A DNA stretch of 64,000 nucleotides, taken from NCBI GenBank assembly GCA_030323885.1, contig CM059193.1, positions 95,100,852 through 95,164,851 of the forward strand. The letters are read 5' to 3'. The first letter of the stretch is position 1. Each line of letters opens with the position of its first letter. The position numbers were made by a program, and so were the translations under genes. This stretch comes from Branchipolynoe longqiensis (taxonomy: Eukaryota; Annelida; Polychaeta; Phyllodocida; Polynoidae). Positions 21,673-33,293 of the stretch are shown one piece after another. The notes below the pieces were generated by a model. It saw only the letters and a list, made by a program, of their open reading frames with translations. It was not told the DNA's origin and made no database searches.

Positions 21673-22139
21673 GAGATTGACATTTTCCCCAATTAATCAA
21701 TGAATGTAACAACACTAACATATATCAAAAGGTTCACTTCCGGTATAGCTGCGTCTGCCCAAGATGTGCAGTGGTTTCCCACCGGATGTACAGCGTCTCA
21801 CCAGGGGCCGCTGTTACCGAGACACAGGAAGGAACACGCAGTTAGTTATCTGGGTGCTGGGCGATAATACAGGAAGGTGACGAATGGAGATAGTGTTATA
21901 TAAGTTGGTAGTGCATGTAGGGGTTCGTTGTGAGGACTGGTGAATATTGCCAACTCTTGTTAGAGTCTGGCAGCTTAGAAACACCAGGCGTTCCTCTGTG
22001 TCTGATGGCGCATAGTGTGATTTGTTAAGCGAATGAGTGTGCGTATTATTATTAAAGACAACGAGGGCTTCATTAATATGGCCAGATTCCGGTAGGTGTG
22101 GGTTTTTTCGGGAGTTGTTGTGTGAGGGGGAAATTGTAT
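21673..22139. other. Unique stretch, no gene recognised
   Basis: No domain, RNA or known repeat is seen. The open frame on the minus strand merges into the neighbouring satellite. Confidence 0.5.
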
Positions 22140-23440
22140 AATGGTGACATTGTGAAAGGGTATCATTGTGTAAGAGTGGCATTATGTAAGGGTGACATTG
22201 TGTAAGGGTGGCATTGTATAAGTGTGACATTGCATAAGGGTGGGATTGTGTAAGGGCGGCATTGTGTAAGGGTGGCATTGTGTAAGGGTGGCATAGTGTA
22301 GGGGTGGCATTGTGTATGGGTGGCCAGTGTGTAAGAGTAGCATTGTGTAAGGGTGGCATTGTCTAAGAGTGTCATTGTGTAAGGGTGGCATTGTGCCAGT
22401 GGCATTATGTAAGGGTGGCATTGTGTAAGGGTGGCATTGCATAGGGGTGGCATTGTGTAAGGGTGGTATTGTGTAGGGTGGCATTGTGTAAGGGTGGCAT
22501 TGTGTAAGGGTGGCATGACGTAAGGGTGGCAGTATGTAAGGGTGCCATTGTTTAAGGGTGCCATTGTGTAAGGGTGGCATTGTATATGGGTGACATTGTG
22601 TAAGGGTGGCATTGTGTAGGGTGGCATTGTGTAAGGTTGCCGTGTGTAAGGTTTCCATTGTGTAAGGGTGGCATTGTGTAAGGGTGCAATTGTGTAAGGG
22701 TGGCAGTGTATAAGGGTGGCAGTATGTAAGGGTGGCAGTTTGTAAGGGTGACATCATGTAAGGGTGGTATTGTGTAAGGGTGGCATTGTGTAAGGGTGAC
22801 ATTGTGTACGGGTGGCATTGTGTAAGGGTGGCATTGCATAAGGGTGGCAGTGTGTAAGGGTGGCATTGTCTACGGTTTCCATTGTTTAAGGGTCACATTG
22901 TGTAAGGGTGCCATTGTGTAAGGTAGCATTGTGTAAGGGTGGCAGTGTGTACGGGTGGCATATTGTAAGGGTGGCAGTGTGTAAGGGTGCCATTGTGTAA
23001 GGGTTGCATTGTGTAATGGTGGCAGTGGGTAAGGGTGGCATAGTGTAGGGGTGGCAGTGTGTAAGGGTGGCATAGCATAAGGGTGTCAGTGTGTAAGGGT
23101 GGCATAGTGTAAGGGTGGCAGTGTGTAAGTGTGCCATTGTGTAAGAGTGCCATTGCATATGGGTGGCATTGTGTAAGGGTTGCATTGTATAAGGATGTAA
23201 TTGTGTAAGGGTGGCATTGTATAAGGGTGTCAATGTGTAAGGGTGTCATTGTGTAAGGGTGACATTGTGTAAGGGTGGCATTGTGTAAGGATGGTATTGA
23301 GTAATGGTGGCATTGTGTAAGGGTGACAGTGTGTAAGGGTGACATTGTGTAAGGGTGACATTGTGTAGGGTGACATTGTGTAAGGGTGGCATTGTGTAAG
23401 GCATGGCATTGTGCCGGGGGCATTGTGTAAGGGTGGCAGT
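22140..23440 (+). repeat. 16-bp GGCATTGTGTAAGGGT minisatellite
   Basis: About 80 units occur with point variants (GGCAGTGTGTAAGGGT, GACATTGTGTAAGGGT). Because 16 is not a multiple of 3, each open frame cycles through all phases, which yields similar His/Tyr/Pro/Leu-rich products in three frames. Confidence 0.95.
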
Positions 23441-23744
23441 GTGCCGCCCCCTCTAGTATGAGGCTGCCTCGTGCCTGACCCGTCTGTAACCCCGTACGAC
23501 AGTCAACTGTTTGATAACACGGCTAAAACCCCGAACTGTTGATGTCACGGACGCTGCCCTCCGTCAATCGGCCAAGAGGCATGACGACCAAATTGCTCGT
23601 AGGTCCAATGTCCTGTCACGGCGACTGGTGTCGGCAAGACGTAGTGATGGACACATGACGCTGGGGACGACGTGTTGACGTGTCCGTGATGACGGGCTAC
23701 GTCTCAGTGTGACGGGTTGGCAGCTGGCAATATAAATCCGGTCT
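23441..23744. other. Unique GC-rich flank with a TATA-like site
   Basis: The sequence is GC-rich with GACGTGTC-type words and a CAATATAAATCCGG TATA-like motif near 23728. No transcript evidence or coding start is recognised. Confidence 0.35.
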
Positions 23745-24045
23745 GCCCCACTGTCCGCCGTCCGCCGCCCCCTCCCCCCCCCTCCCACCGCCCGCCGACC
23801 GCCGCCCGCCGCCCCCTTCCCACCGCCGCCGACCAGGCGCCCGGCGCCCACCGCCCGCAGCCCGCCGCCGTCCCCCTACTTCCCTTCCCATACCCGCTTC
23901 CTCTATTCCTCCCCCCCCCCCCACACCCCTCCCCGTCCTCTACTCCCCGTGTCCCATCCCCCACTCCTCCTCCCTGCCCCCTCTCACCCTCTCCCTCTCC
24001 CCCCTCCCCTCCTACCCACCCCCTCCTCCTGTTGACTTCAAATAT
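23745..24045 (+). repeat. C/T-rich low-complexity tract
   Basis: CCGCCGCCC and CCCTCCCC words are followed by a pure pyrimidine-rich stretch. The apparent open frames are Gly/Arg- or Pro-rich only. Confidence 0.85.
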
Positions 24046-24495
24046 CTCTAGCCTTAACCCTTGAAGAACAACATTGCTTCAAATGGAGCTAAAGTAGATT
24101 ATAATGACCAACTTAACATGTTTAACGACCAAATATGAAAGAATCTAAAAAATATCTCATGATGTACCTTTAAGCCTATCAAAGTGCGGAATAGCGAAGT
24201 CACATGACAGCGTTCCTGTCTGTGTCACGTGCTGCAGAGATTACAGGAAGTACCAGTACTTCTATGTGTATGTCACGTGATCACCCTATATGTGGTCACT
24301 GCGGGTCGTAGTTGATTAGAAAGAAAACACAATCACAGGAGATTCTAGTAAATAAGTACCTGCACAGGACAAAGGCTGACTGAATGTGTGGATAATGTGA
24401 CTCAGAGTGTTATCACGTCATGACCATTCCTAACGCCAATGAATAAATTGATTTATTCACTACAGAACAAAATCAAATTGACTAACGCTGAGTAT
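24046..24495. other. Unique stretch with E-box-like sites
   Basis: Two TCACGTG E-boxes lie at about 24224 and 24274, with a related TCACATGA site near 24200. There is no coding signature. Confidence 0.35.
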
Positions 24496-26145
24496 ACACC
24501 AATATTGTACCTTAGACTAACACTGAATGGTACACCATTGTGGTAACTATACTGGAACTGAGTGCCATATACCGTTATTGTAACTAGACTGGAACTGAGT
24601 GCCATACACTGTTATTGTAACTAGACTGGAACTGAGTGCTATACACCATTATTGTAACTAGACTGGAACTGAGTGCCAAACACCGTTATTGTAACTAGAC
24701 TGGAACTGAGTGCTATACACCGTTATTGTAACTAGACTGGAACTGAGTGTCATACACCGTTATTGTAACTAGACTGGAACTGAGTGTCATACACCGTTAT
24801 TGTAACTAGACTGGAACTGAGTGCCATACACCGTTATTGTAACTAGACTGGAACTGAGTGCCATACACTGTTATTGTAACTAGACTGGAACTGAGTGCCA
24901 TACACTGTTATTGTAACTAGACTGGAACTGAGTGCCATACACTGTTATTGTAACTAGACTGGAACTGAGTGCCATACACCGTTATTGTAACTAGACTGGA
25001 ACTGAGTGCCATACACTGTTATTGTAACTAGACTGGAACTGAGTGCCATACACTGTTATTGTAACTAGACTGGAACTGAGTGTCATACACCATTATTGTA
25101 ACTTGACTAGCACTGAGTGCCATATACTGTTATTGTAACTAGACTGGAACTGAGTGCCATACACCGTTATTGTAACTTGACTGGAACTGAGTGCCATACA
25201 CTGTTATTGTAACTAGACTGGAACTGAGTGCCATACCCTGTTATTGTAACTAGACTGGAACTGAGTGCCATACACCGTTATTGTAACTAGACTGGAACTG
25301 AGTGCCATACACCGTTATTGTAACTAGACTGGAACTGAGTGCCATACACTGTTATTGTAACTAGACTGGAACTGAGTGTCATACACCGGTATTGTAACTA
25401 GACTGGAACTGAGTGTCATACACCGGTATTGTAACTAGACTGGAACTGAGTGTCATACACCGTTATTGTAACTAGACTGGAACTGAGTGCCATACACCGG
25501 TATTGTAACTAGACTGGAACTGAGTGCCATACACCATTATTGTAACTAGACTGGAACTGAGTGCCATACACCGTTATTGTAACTAGACTGGAACTGAGTG
25601 CCATACACCGTTATTGTAACTAGACTGGAACTGAGTGTCATACACCGTTATTGTAACTAGACTGGAACTGAGTGTCATACACCGTTATTGTAACTAGACT
25701 GGAACTGAGTGCCATACACCGTTATTGTAACTAGACTGGAACTGAGTGCCATACACCGTTATTGTAACTTGACTAGCACTGAGTGCCATACACCATTATT
25801 GTAACTAGACTGGAACTGAGTGCCATACACCGTTATTGTAACTAGACTGGAACTGAGTGCCATACACTGTTATTGTAACTAGACTGGAACTGAGTGCCAT
25901 ACACCGTTATTGTAAATAGACTGGAACTGAGTGCCATACACTGTTATTGTAACTAGACTGGAACTGATTGACATACACCGTTATTGTAACTAGACTGGAA
26001 CTGAGTGCCATACACCATTATTGTAACTTGACTAGCACTGAGTGCCATACACCGTTATTGTAACTTGACTGGCACTGAGTAATAAATACACCAGTATTGT
26101 AACTAGACTGGCACTGAGTAATAAATACACCAGTAGTGTAACTGA
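24496..26145 (+). repeat. 37-bp minisatellite, about 42 copies
   Basis: The unit is GTAACTAGACTGGAACTGAG followed by TGCCATACACCGTTATT (37 bp), tandem and nearly gapless. Variation is concentrated at the single CpG (CACCGTT, CACTGTT, CACCATT) and at TGCC/TGTC. The copies at both ends are the most diverged. Confidence 0.96.
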
Positions 26146-26530
26146 ATTGTTACCTGACAAGCTGCTGACTGATATTTATTCTGGTGTGCATTGTTAGTAA
26201 CTGAGAGTCAGTCTTTGATTTGGACAACAGTGCAAACCCCGGGTCCCGTGCTGGGAGGCGAGGACAGAGAGAGTGTCACGACACTCGCCCAGCAACACGC
26301 AGCAATGCGTCCATAATTGGGGGTAATTGGCGGGAATGCGCGGACCGTAATGCGCGGCGCCGGTTCGGTGTGATCACATGATGGCAAAGCTGGGTGCTGA
26401 TTGGCTGAGACTGCGGCGACGCGTGCACTAAACAGAGCTAAAGTGATCCTTCTTGTGTTCAACTTGTCACAAACTGGTTGTGTTTAGTGGTTGGCGTCCC
26501 TCCCCCTTCTGGATACGTACAGTCAGGACG
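26146..26530. other. Unique GC-containing stretch, no gene recognised
   Basis: It contains GCGC-rich sequence (26330-26360) and an ATTGGCTGA inverted CCAAT motif near 26399. It could be regulatory, but nothing specific is supported. Confidence 0.35.
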
Positions 26531-28830
26531 CCGAGTCACGCCCCCTTCTGGTGGAAGGTATTTCTCATACAGGTTGCCGAGTCACACCCCCTCTCCCTGG
26601 TGGAAGGTAGTTCTCATACAGGTCGCCAAGTCACCCCCCCTCCCTGGTGGAAGGTAGTTCTCATACAGGATGCCGAGTCACCCCCTCCTCCCTGGTGGAA
26701 GGTAGTTCTCATACAGGACGCCGAGTCACCCCTGCTGGTGGAAGGTAGTTCTCATACAGGATGCCGAGTCACCCCCCCCCTGGTGGAAGGTAGTTCTCAA
26801 CAGGACACTGATCACCTCCCCCCGTGGTGGAAGGTATTCCCATTTGAAGACGAGGCATCACCCCCCCCTCCCTGGTGGAAGGTAGTTCTCATGCAGGTTC
26901 GCCTAGTCACCCCCCCTTGGCGGAAGGTAGTTCTCATACAGGACGCCGAGTCACCCCCTCTGGTGGAAGGTAGTTCTCATACAGGACACTGAGTCACTCC
27001 CCCCCTGGTGGAAGGTAGTTCTCATACAGGACACCGAGTCACCCCCCTCTGGTGGAAGGTAGTTCTCATACAGGACACCGAGTCACCCCCCCTGGTGGAA
27101 GGTAGTTCTCATACAGATGCCGAGTCACCCCCCCCTCTGGTGGAAGGTAGTTCTCATACAGGACACTGAGTCACCCCTGCTGGTGGAAGGTAGTTCTCAT
27201 ACAGGATGCCGAGTCACCCCCCCCCCCCTCCCCCCCCCCCCCCATGGAAGGTAGTTCTCATACAGATGCCGATTCACCCACCTCCTGGTGGAAGGTAGTT
27301 TCTCATAAAGGATTCCGATCACGTAATGAATCCTTCCCTGGTGGAAGTAGTTCTCATACAGACACTCTGAGTCACTCCCCCCCTGGTGGAAGGTAGTTCT
27401 CATACAGGACACCTGAGGGCCACCCCCCCTCTGGTGGAAGGTAGGTTCTCATACAGGACACCGAGTCCCAGTGGAAGGTAGTTATCACCCCGAGTCCCCC
27501 CCCGGTGGAAGGTGGAAGGTAGTTCTCATACAGGACACACCCCCCCCCTCCCTGAGTCACAGGTCGCCCCCCCCCCCCCCCCCCATGTGGGAAGGTAGTT
27601 CTCTGGGTTGTTGGGGAGTCACCCCCCCTCCCTGTGAAGGTAGTTCTCATCAGGACCCGAGTCACCCCTCCCCCTCCCTGGTTCTCATACAGAAGTATTC
27701 TCATACAGGTCGCCAAGTCACCTATATATCCCCCCCCCCCCATGGTGGATAGGTAGTTCTCGTATACAGGACCCCGAGTCACCCCCCCCCCTCCCTGCCG
27801 ACGTCGCCAAGTCCCCCCCCCCCCACCCCCAATGGTGGAAGGTAGTTCTCATACAGGATGCCGAGTCCCCCCCTCCTCCCTGGTGAAGGTAGTGTATCAT
27901 GCCAGGACGCCGAGTCCCCTCCCTGGTGGAAGTAGTTCTCATACAGGTCCCAGTCACCCCCCCTGGTGGAAGGTATTCTCAATACAGGTCACTGAGATCA
28001 CCCCCCTCTGGTTTTGGAAGGTAGTGAAGGTAGTCACCCCCTCTTCATACAGGAACACCGAGTCCACCCCCCCCCCCTGGTGGAGAGGTAGTCTCTCAAG
28101 TCGCCTCACCCCCCCCCCTGGTGGAAGGTAGTTCTCATACAGGACACTGAGTCACCCCCTCTCTGGTTGGAAGGTAGTTCTCAAGCGGACACCGAGTCAC
28201 CCTCCCCCCCCTCAGGTGGAAGGTAGTTTATCTCATACAGGATGCCGGAGTCACCCCCCCTCCCTCTCGTGGAAGTAGTCGCTACAGGCAGCTGAGGTTC
28301 ACCCCCCCCCCCCTCCCTGGTGAAGGTTAGTATCTCATACTCTCGATCACCGACCCTGACCCCTGGTGGAAGGTGTTCGTAGTTCTCAGGACAGAGTCAC
28401 CGAGTCACCCCACCTCTGTGGAATACAAGATACAGGTGTTTTCAGTATTGGTGGACTGTTCCTCATCAAGAAGCCGAGTCCCCCCCCGCTGGATGGAAGG
28501 TAGTTTCTACAGGGTGCCGAGTCACCACCCAGGAGGAAGTAGTTCCATACAGGTATGCCGATCACCCCCCACCCCTGGTGTGAAGGAGTTCTCATGCGCA
28601 GGACACCGAGATCGACCCCCGCCCTGTGGAAAGTAGTTCTCATACGCACGAGTACCACCCCCTGCGTGAAAGGTAGTTCATACAAGATGCTTCGATCACC
28701 GCACGTTATGTGAAACTGAGGTTCTTCTCGATCAGGGTGCGCGAGTTGGAGGTGAGAAAAGGTAGTTCTCATACAGGATGCCGAGTCACCCCCCCCCTGG
28801 TGGAAGGTAGTTCTCATACGATACTGAAAG
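26530..28830 (+). repeat. Minisatellite of about 42-47 bp with variable poly-C tracts
   Basis: The unit is CTGGTGGAAGGTAGTTCTCA followed by TACAGGATGCCGAGTCACCC and a poly-C run of varying length. The left part (26530-27200) is regular. From about 27230 to 28740 units are shredded by indels, and the last copy is clean again. Confidence 0.93.
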
Positions 28831-28943
28831 GTCACATAAGAGTTCAACTGAGGAACATCAATTGTTTAGTGATTAAAATGTCAGCTCCTTCTAAGTAAAA
28901 AATATATATAATTTATTATTAGTTTATTATTTTACGCTAGATT

Positions 28944-29122
28944 GGGGGCAGTGGCTGAATCGGTAGAGGATAATGTGACTGAGTGGGATATTTGGTCATG
29001 GTGCTGGCAGCCTGATTTCCAAGTGGGGCAGTACTATAAAGTACGCACTGTCACAAATCGGTACCCTTCCTGAAATTACCTTAGATTTTGCCAGGACATA
29101 AAACTCCAACAACCAACCAAAC
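28944..29122 (+). mobile_element. S1 SINE with internal deletion
   Basis: The head (GGCAGTGGCTGAATCGGTAG) jumps directly to the second half (AGGATAATGTGACTGAGTGG) and continues to the CAACAACCAACC tail. The B box and first middle block are missing. Confidence 0.85.
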
Positions 29123-29505
29123 ATCCAGCCGAGAGTACAGCGCACATGAACCGACTTGTGTCGTATTGAGTCGCTTGCGACTGTCGGATGTCGTCTTGAT
29201 TTAGACGCAGCTGTGAAGAAGCAACCAATCAGTGGCATCATCGACTGGTGGGACCTGGCTGCCTGGCGCCCTGTGTGCGACCGCCGATTTCCCACAGCTT
29301 CACGGTGCTGCTCAGTCCAGGTACCGGCTATCCTTCTGTCCGACACACATCTCATCACTGGATTAGATTATATACCACATTGTCTTGTCACTGTTCCGAT
29401 TGCCTCATAGAGTGTTCCCTTGTGGCGTGTTCCCTTGTTCCGTGTTTGCTTGTCACCTTATATGCCACACATATAATAAACCTGTGTTTTGCTTAGTGGC
29501 CATTC
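29123..29505 (+). other. Possible LTR-like fragment
   Basis: A GATTATATACCACA TATA-like site and a TATAATAAACCTGTG polyadenylation-type motif (about 29470-29485) lie in a moderately GC-rich stretch, the order seen in some LTRs. There is no primer-binding site or second LTR, so this remains a weak suggestion. Confidence 0.2.
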
Positions 29506-29794
29506 CCATAGGTTGGACCGAGTAACGGTATGGCCATGTGCATGGCACATGTAACGTACTGACCGGGAATATAGAGAATGAACATATTCATTGTCTGTGT
29601 GGCGCGCCACATAATCACACACGCCACACAGGAAAGTCTATGGAAACACGGCCTGATGTGGAGGTGGACCTCTGGCCACACACACTCACACGGTCCGCTT
29701 GGTGTGCAAGGTTATTGGCATGTCTTGATGAGACAAAATGTGAACACGCACTACCACCCCCCCCCTACATTAACAAAAACCTCCCACCAGACTA
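29506..29794. other. Unique stretch, no gene recognised
   Basis: Contains CCACACACACTCACAC and a short C-run (29755-29764). Nothing else is recognised. Confidence 0.5.
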
Positions 29795-30060
29795 ATGCCT
29801 AGTACACACCTACCATTTGTGTGCACCCACATACCGTATACGATCTAAAACTGCCCACTAGGTGTGCGCTCCCCGCGCACACCTAGCGATTGCGATTCGC
29901 GACTAACAACTCAGTTTTAGGGCTAAAACGGGCCGATTACGATCGCGATTCGTGATTCGCGATTCGAAAAATGAATCGGCCCATTTTCAGTTTTAAGCGG
30001 GTCAGGTCGAGTCGCGAGTTTTAGTGCGCGAATCGTATACGGTAGGTGTGTACCAGGCAT
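29795..30060. mobile_element. 266-bp MITE with 20-bp TIRs and palindromic core
   Basis: The left end ATGCCTAGTACACACCTACC (29795-29814) matches the reverse complement of 30041-30060 at 19 of 20 positions. A GTATACGAT block inside each end pairs too. The core contains GGGCCGATT/AATCGGCCC and several GCGATTCG units. It is non-autonomous and its superfamily is unassigned. Confidence 0.82.
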
Positions 30061-30072
30061 AACAGTACACAC

Positions 30073-30396
30073 AAGATGGGATGGCCAAATGAGTTAAAAG
30101 TCTGTCTCCCGTTTTGGTAGATAATGATATTCGAATGCTGGTTCAGTCAAACCAATGACTTAAAAATTGATACGTGTTGCTTCCTAGCCTGGTGCTTGGC
30201 ATTATTAGAATATGGCAAGGACTGGTTGGCTCGGTATCAGGATAATGTGACTGAGTGGGATATGAGGTCATTGTGCTGGCGGCCTAGTCTCCCAGTGCGG
30301 CAGCACTATAAAGTCGCCATGTGTGTGCACTGTCACAATTCAGTACCCATCCTGATGTGACCTTCGATGTTGCCAGGACGTAAAGCTCAACCAAGT
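30073..30396 (+). mobile_element. S1 tRNA-derived SINE
   Basis: The head GATGGGATGGCCAAATGAGT starts right after the MITE. The middle and tail are complete but the B box is lost (AATGCTGGTTCAGTC), and the tail is TAAAGCTCAACC. Close spacing to the MITE suggests insertion next to its right end. Confidence 0.87.
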
Positions 30397-30801
30397 AAAC
30401 ATATTGACAAGAAAGGTGGCAGTGGCAGGTAGAAATGGTGCTTATTAATATGCTTGTAAACATGGTAAAGTGCTCTAGATTATATTGGAGAATGTACGTG
30501 TTATATAATTCATTATGCAAATATTATTGGTGACGGAGTACTTCTATATTTCGTAGTCGAAATAATACAAATCGACACCAATCCGGAGGGATTGCTCCTG
30601 TGAATTAATTGTATCACTTTGCAATTGTATTTATTATTTGCAGCTGTTCTAACTGCTGTACATTAGACATTGATATATCTAGATGTATCTATGTGCGTTT
30701 GCTATACTCCTCAGGCTCTTCCAGCCTGTCATGTTGGGTAGGTGGCACGCATGCGCCAGCTGCCCACTGCTGCCTCGCTACTTAACAGCCGGACTGTGAT
30801 G
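30397..30801. other. AT-rich unique stretch
   Basis: Nothing recognised. Confidence 0.5.
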
Positions 30802-31155
30802 TTAAAGTTGCATAGTCCGATGGTTTTGAATTTCTGTATTTTTGCTGCGATAAATATATTAGATCGATCACTAGTATCTACTTTACATTAGTTCAAAGTT
30901 ACTTTTATTTAAATGGTAAACTTTTGAGATATTTTGAGTGCAAACATCAAAAATTAGTTTTGGCAAGCTTGCCAAAACTCTGACACCATAGACTTCAGCA
31001 GTAACAGGTTCTGTTAAATTGACTCAGTATTGCCTTCTACGCAGAAACAAATGCTTAATAAGTGCATCAGTATCTAAGTTAGATATGTAGAATCTAATCT
31101 AGATAATTGGTTTGGTTTTGAAAATTTGATATTTCATCGGACTCTGCAGCTTTAA
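30802..31155 (+). mobile_element. TTAA-flanked MITE, full length (354 bp)
   Basis: The ends are TTAAAGTTGCATAGTCCGAT and the inverse of TTAAAGCTGCAGAGTCCGAT. The TTAA at each border fits piggyBac-type target choice; a TA target (Tc1/mariner type) is also consistent. No open frame for a transposase is present. Five other copies or fragments lie in this window. Confidence 0.85.
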
Positions 31156-31490
31156 TAAAGGGGGGGGGGGGCCTTTAGGTAGGTGCCTTGTATATGGTAT
31201 AGTGTGTCAGGGCTCAGACTGAGAACGTGGTGCAAGCAGCACTATTGGGATTACACAGGAGTAGGTATGAGGGGCTGCTAGAACATGACATTTCAAGGAA
31301 GGGAAATGTGATGCGACTTCGAACACCTCCACTACAGTAACAACAAGCACCCGTCACCCTGACTAAAGCTAACATTCCATAGAATCTTTCTTTCTACAAA
31401 TTTGTGAAGGAAAGTCAAATTTACTGTTGTTTTCTATGCCAATGGGTCAACATTCACATTAGCATTCGCACCGATCGGTCCTCGTAGGGA
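31156..31490. other. Unique stretch, no gene recognised
   Basis: A run of ten G lies near 31161. Nothing else is recognised. Confidence 0.5.
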
Positions 31491-31499
31491 TCCCCTTGC

Positions 31500-31545
31500 T
31501 GCATTCGCAATTGCATTTGCATTTGCATTTGGTTTCACATTCGGA
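31500..31545 (+). repeat. TTGCAT hexamer run
   Basis: GCATTCGCAATTGCATTTGC continues as ATTTGCATTTGG, a short degenerate microsatellite. Confidence 0.7.
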
Positions 31546-31597
31546 TATAAGCCAGCACTACTGTGTGTTTACATGCTTTTCCATTTTTCTACCGTAT

Positions 31598-31712
31598 TCT
31601 CATACCGCATACCGCATACCACATAATGCATACCGCATACCGCACACCGCACACCGCACACCGCACACCGCACACCGCACACCGCACACCGCACACCGCA
31701 CACCGCATACCG
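31598..31712 (+). repeat. 7-bp CGCACAC microsatellite
   Basis: Thirteen or so units of ACCGCAC/ACCGCAT occur in a row, purest at 31640-31700. Confidence 0.92.
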
Positions 31713-31950
31713 CGTATGTGGAATCTTAGCTTTAAACAAGCAATATGAGTTTTAGGGGGGAAATAGGTCTTTGAAATATGTATCGTCTCTCTGAGAGCCT
31801 GAATATGTGATCAGAGACAAAATAGAAGTTAAAGGATCCGATATCTTTGAAGCACCGAACGACATTAGCCAGATTATGAAAGAATAAAAGTTCAAAGCAT
31901 TATTTTATGGATAGGAACATACTTCCTTGCTCATTGGAATTGATCAGCCC

Positions 31951-32090
31951 AGAAGCGGTGGCCGAATCAGTAACGTTGAGAGTGTCCGGTGTGGAAGGTT
32001 GTGAATTTGAAGTCCAGCCAAACCAATGACTTACATAATTGCTACTTGCCATTACTGAAGCTGGCACTTGGCATTACCAGCGCTGAGCCC
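31951..32090 (+). mobile_element. S1 SINE head fragment
   Basis: GCGGTGGCCGAATCAGTAAC with CCAAACCAATGACTTACATA and GGCACTTGGCATTA matches the first 130 bases of S1, then the match stops. Confidence 0.75.
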
Positions 32091-32240
32091 TCAGAGGAAT
32101 ACAAATCTGACACTCTGGCATTTGTCTTGTGTCTCTCAGTGGTGTGGTCCGTGTTGGGAGAACCAACATATTCACATGAGTGTTCAGCTCCCGTCCGCCA
32201 TCTTGGAACACACACACCTGCTCTACAGGTGATCGAACCT

Positions 32241-32505
32241 GTAGAGCAGAAGCCTCCCATACGGGAGATCGGCAATTGGGGAAGTCGGTTCCAAGTCGAC
32301 TCTAAACGATGACTTATCAAATGTATACTTGTCGCTTCCTAGCCTGGCATTTGGCATTATTAGGATAAGGCAAGGACTGGTTAGCACCATGGATATGTGA
32401 TGGAGTGGGATATATGGGTCACAGTGCTGGAAGCCTGATTTTCCAGTGGGGCAGCACTATAAAGTGCCCAAGTCGGCACCCGTCCTGATATGACCTTATG
32501 TTTCA
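32241..32505 (+). mobile_element. S1 SINE, 3'-truncated copy
   Basis: GTAGAGCAGAAGCCTCCCAT, the GATGACTTATCAAATG block, GGGCAGCACTATAAAGTGCC and CCGTCCTGATATGACC follow the S1 order. The copy stops before the CAAC tail. Confidence 0.82.
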
Positions 32506-32930
32506 TGCAACACCTACCCATTGGAACACACATCCGCAAGTCTAACAAGTCCAAAACAGCGAACCGTTGCGCACCACGTCCGTTACACGTGACTTGTTCC
32601 CTGGGAATCCCTCCCGCCTCCTCCAGAGACGTTGTAACGACGTGTGAAGAGCTTAATGTGCCGATAATGATCCCCACTCCTGCCACGTTCCGCTAGTTCC
32701 ACATAGTCCCACCAGGACACAGTGTATGAGCATGTTTGTGACCCACACATCACCCCTCTCACTAATACACAAACCACCCTAAATTCCATGGAAACCACTC
32801 AAATATAATATTACAGACTACCAACACGAATATAAAAACTCCGGTATCGAATAGCATCCAAATTTATACCCACACGTAGAATAATATCCTTAGTTCCAGT
32901 TGTTTTTCTTTGTTTTCGCGGCCGCTGTGT
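32506..32930. other. Unique stretch, no gene recognised
   Basis: There are short overlapping open frames and no recognisable domain or repeat. Confidence 0.45.
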
Positions 32931-33205
32931 GTGGCGCGGTGATTTCTTAGTAACCCCCTGCTCCGCTCATTGGCCAGCGTCACGGTAACCATGGAGACGG
33001 AGTGACGGGCCAATGGGATCGGTCTTGTTCCGCTTCAGTAAAACCGGCAGGGCCGGGCCGAGCACAATGGGCCCAAGATGTATGTGTCTCCCACAAGTGA
33101 AAGAGCCCTTTGGGTGCAATCTGCCCGATTATCGCCACGTTGGATAGACCAATAGATATTAAACATCCGGTCACGTGAGTGTAGCCCGCGCTCCTTATAT
33201 GGATA
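32931..33205. promoter_or_regulatory. Candidate promoter/enhancer: X-box, CCAAT boxes, CArG box
   Basis: GGTAACCATGGAGAC (32984-32998) fits the RFX X-box pattern. An inverted CCAAT (ATTGG, 32969-32973) lies about ten bases from it, and direct CCAATs are at 33010-33014 and 33149-33153. CCTTATATGG (33193-33202) is a perfect SRF CArG box. The patch is CpG-rich compared with its surroundings and starts with a NotI-like GCGGCCGC. No gene start is recognisable on either side, so function is inferred from motifs only. Confidence 0.35.
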
Positions 33206-33293
33206 GTCACTGTATGTTGCCGGAACATTCACATCTTGGGAGATCTTCAGTGTATTGAGCTGAGATCTACAAGTGCAAACGTTACCCATGGGA

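Noticed and set aside
24496..26145. Regular 37-bp direct repeats, superficially CRISPR-like.
   Set aside because: Units are contiguous with no unique spacers, there are no cas genes, and the DNA is eukaryotic.
26146..26530. CpG promoter candidate with an inverted CCAAT box.
   Set aside because: Only one motif is visible and no transcription-start context; too weak to list as regulatory.
31598..31712. Telomere-like short repeat.
   Set aside because: The unit is CGCACAC (7 bp), not TTAGGG; no telomeric hexamers are seen anywhere in the window.
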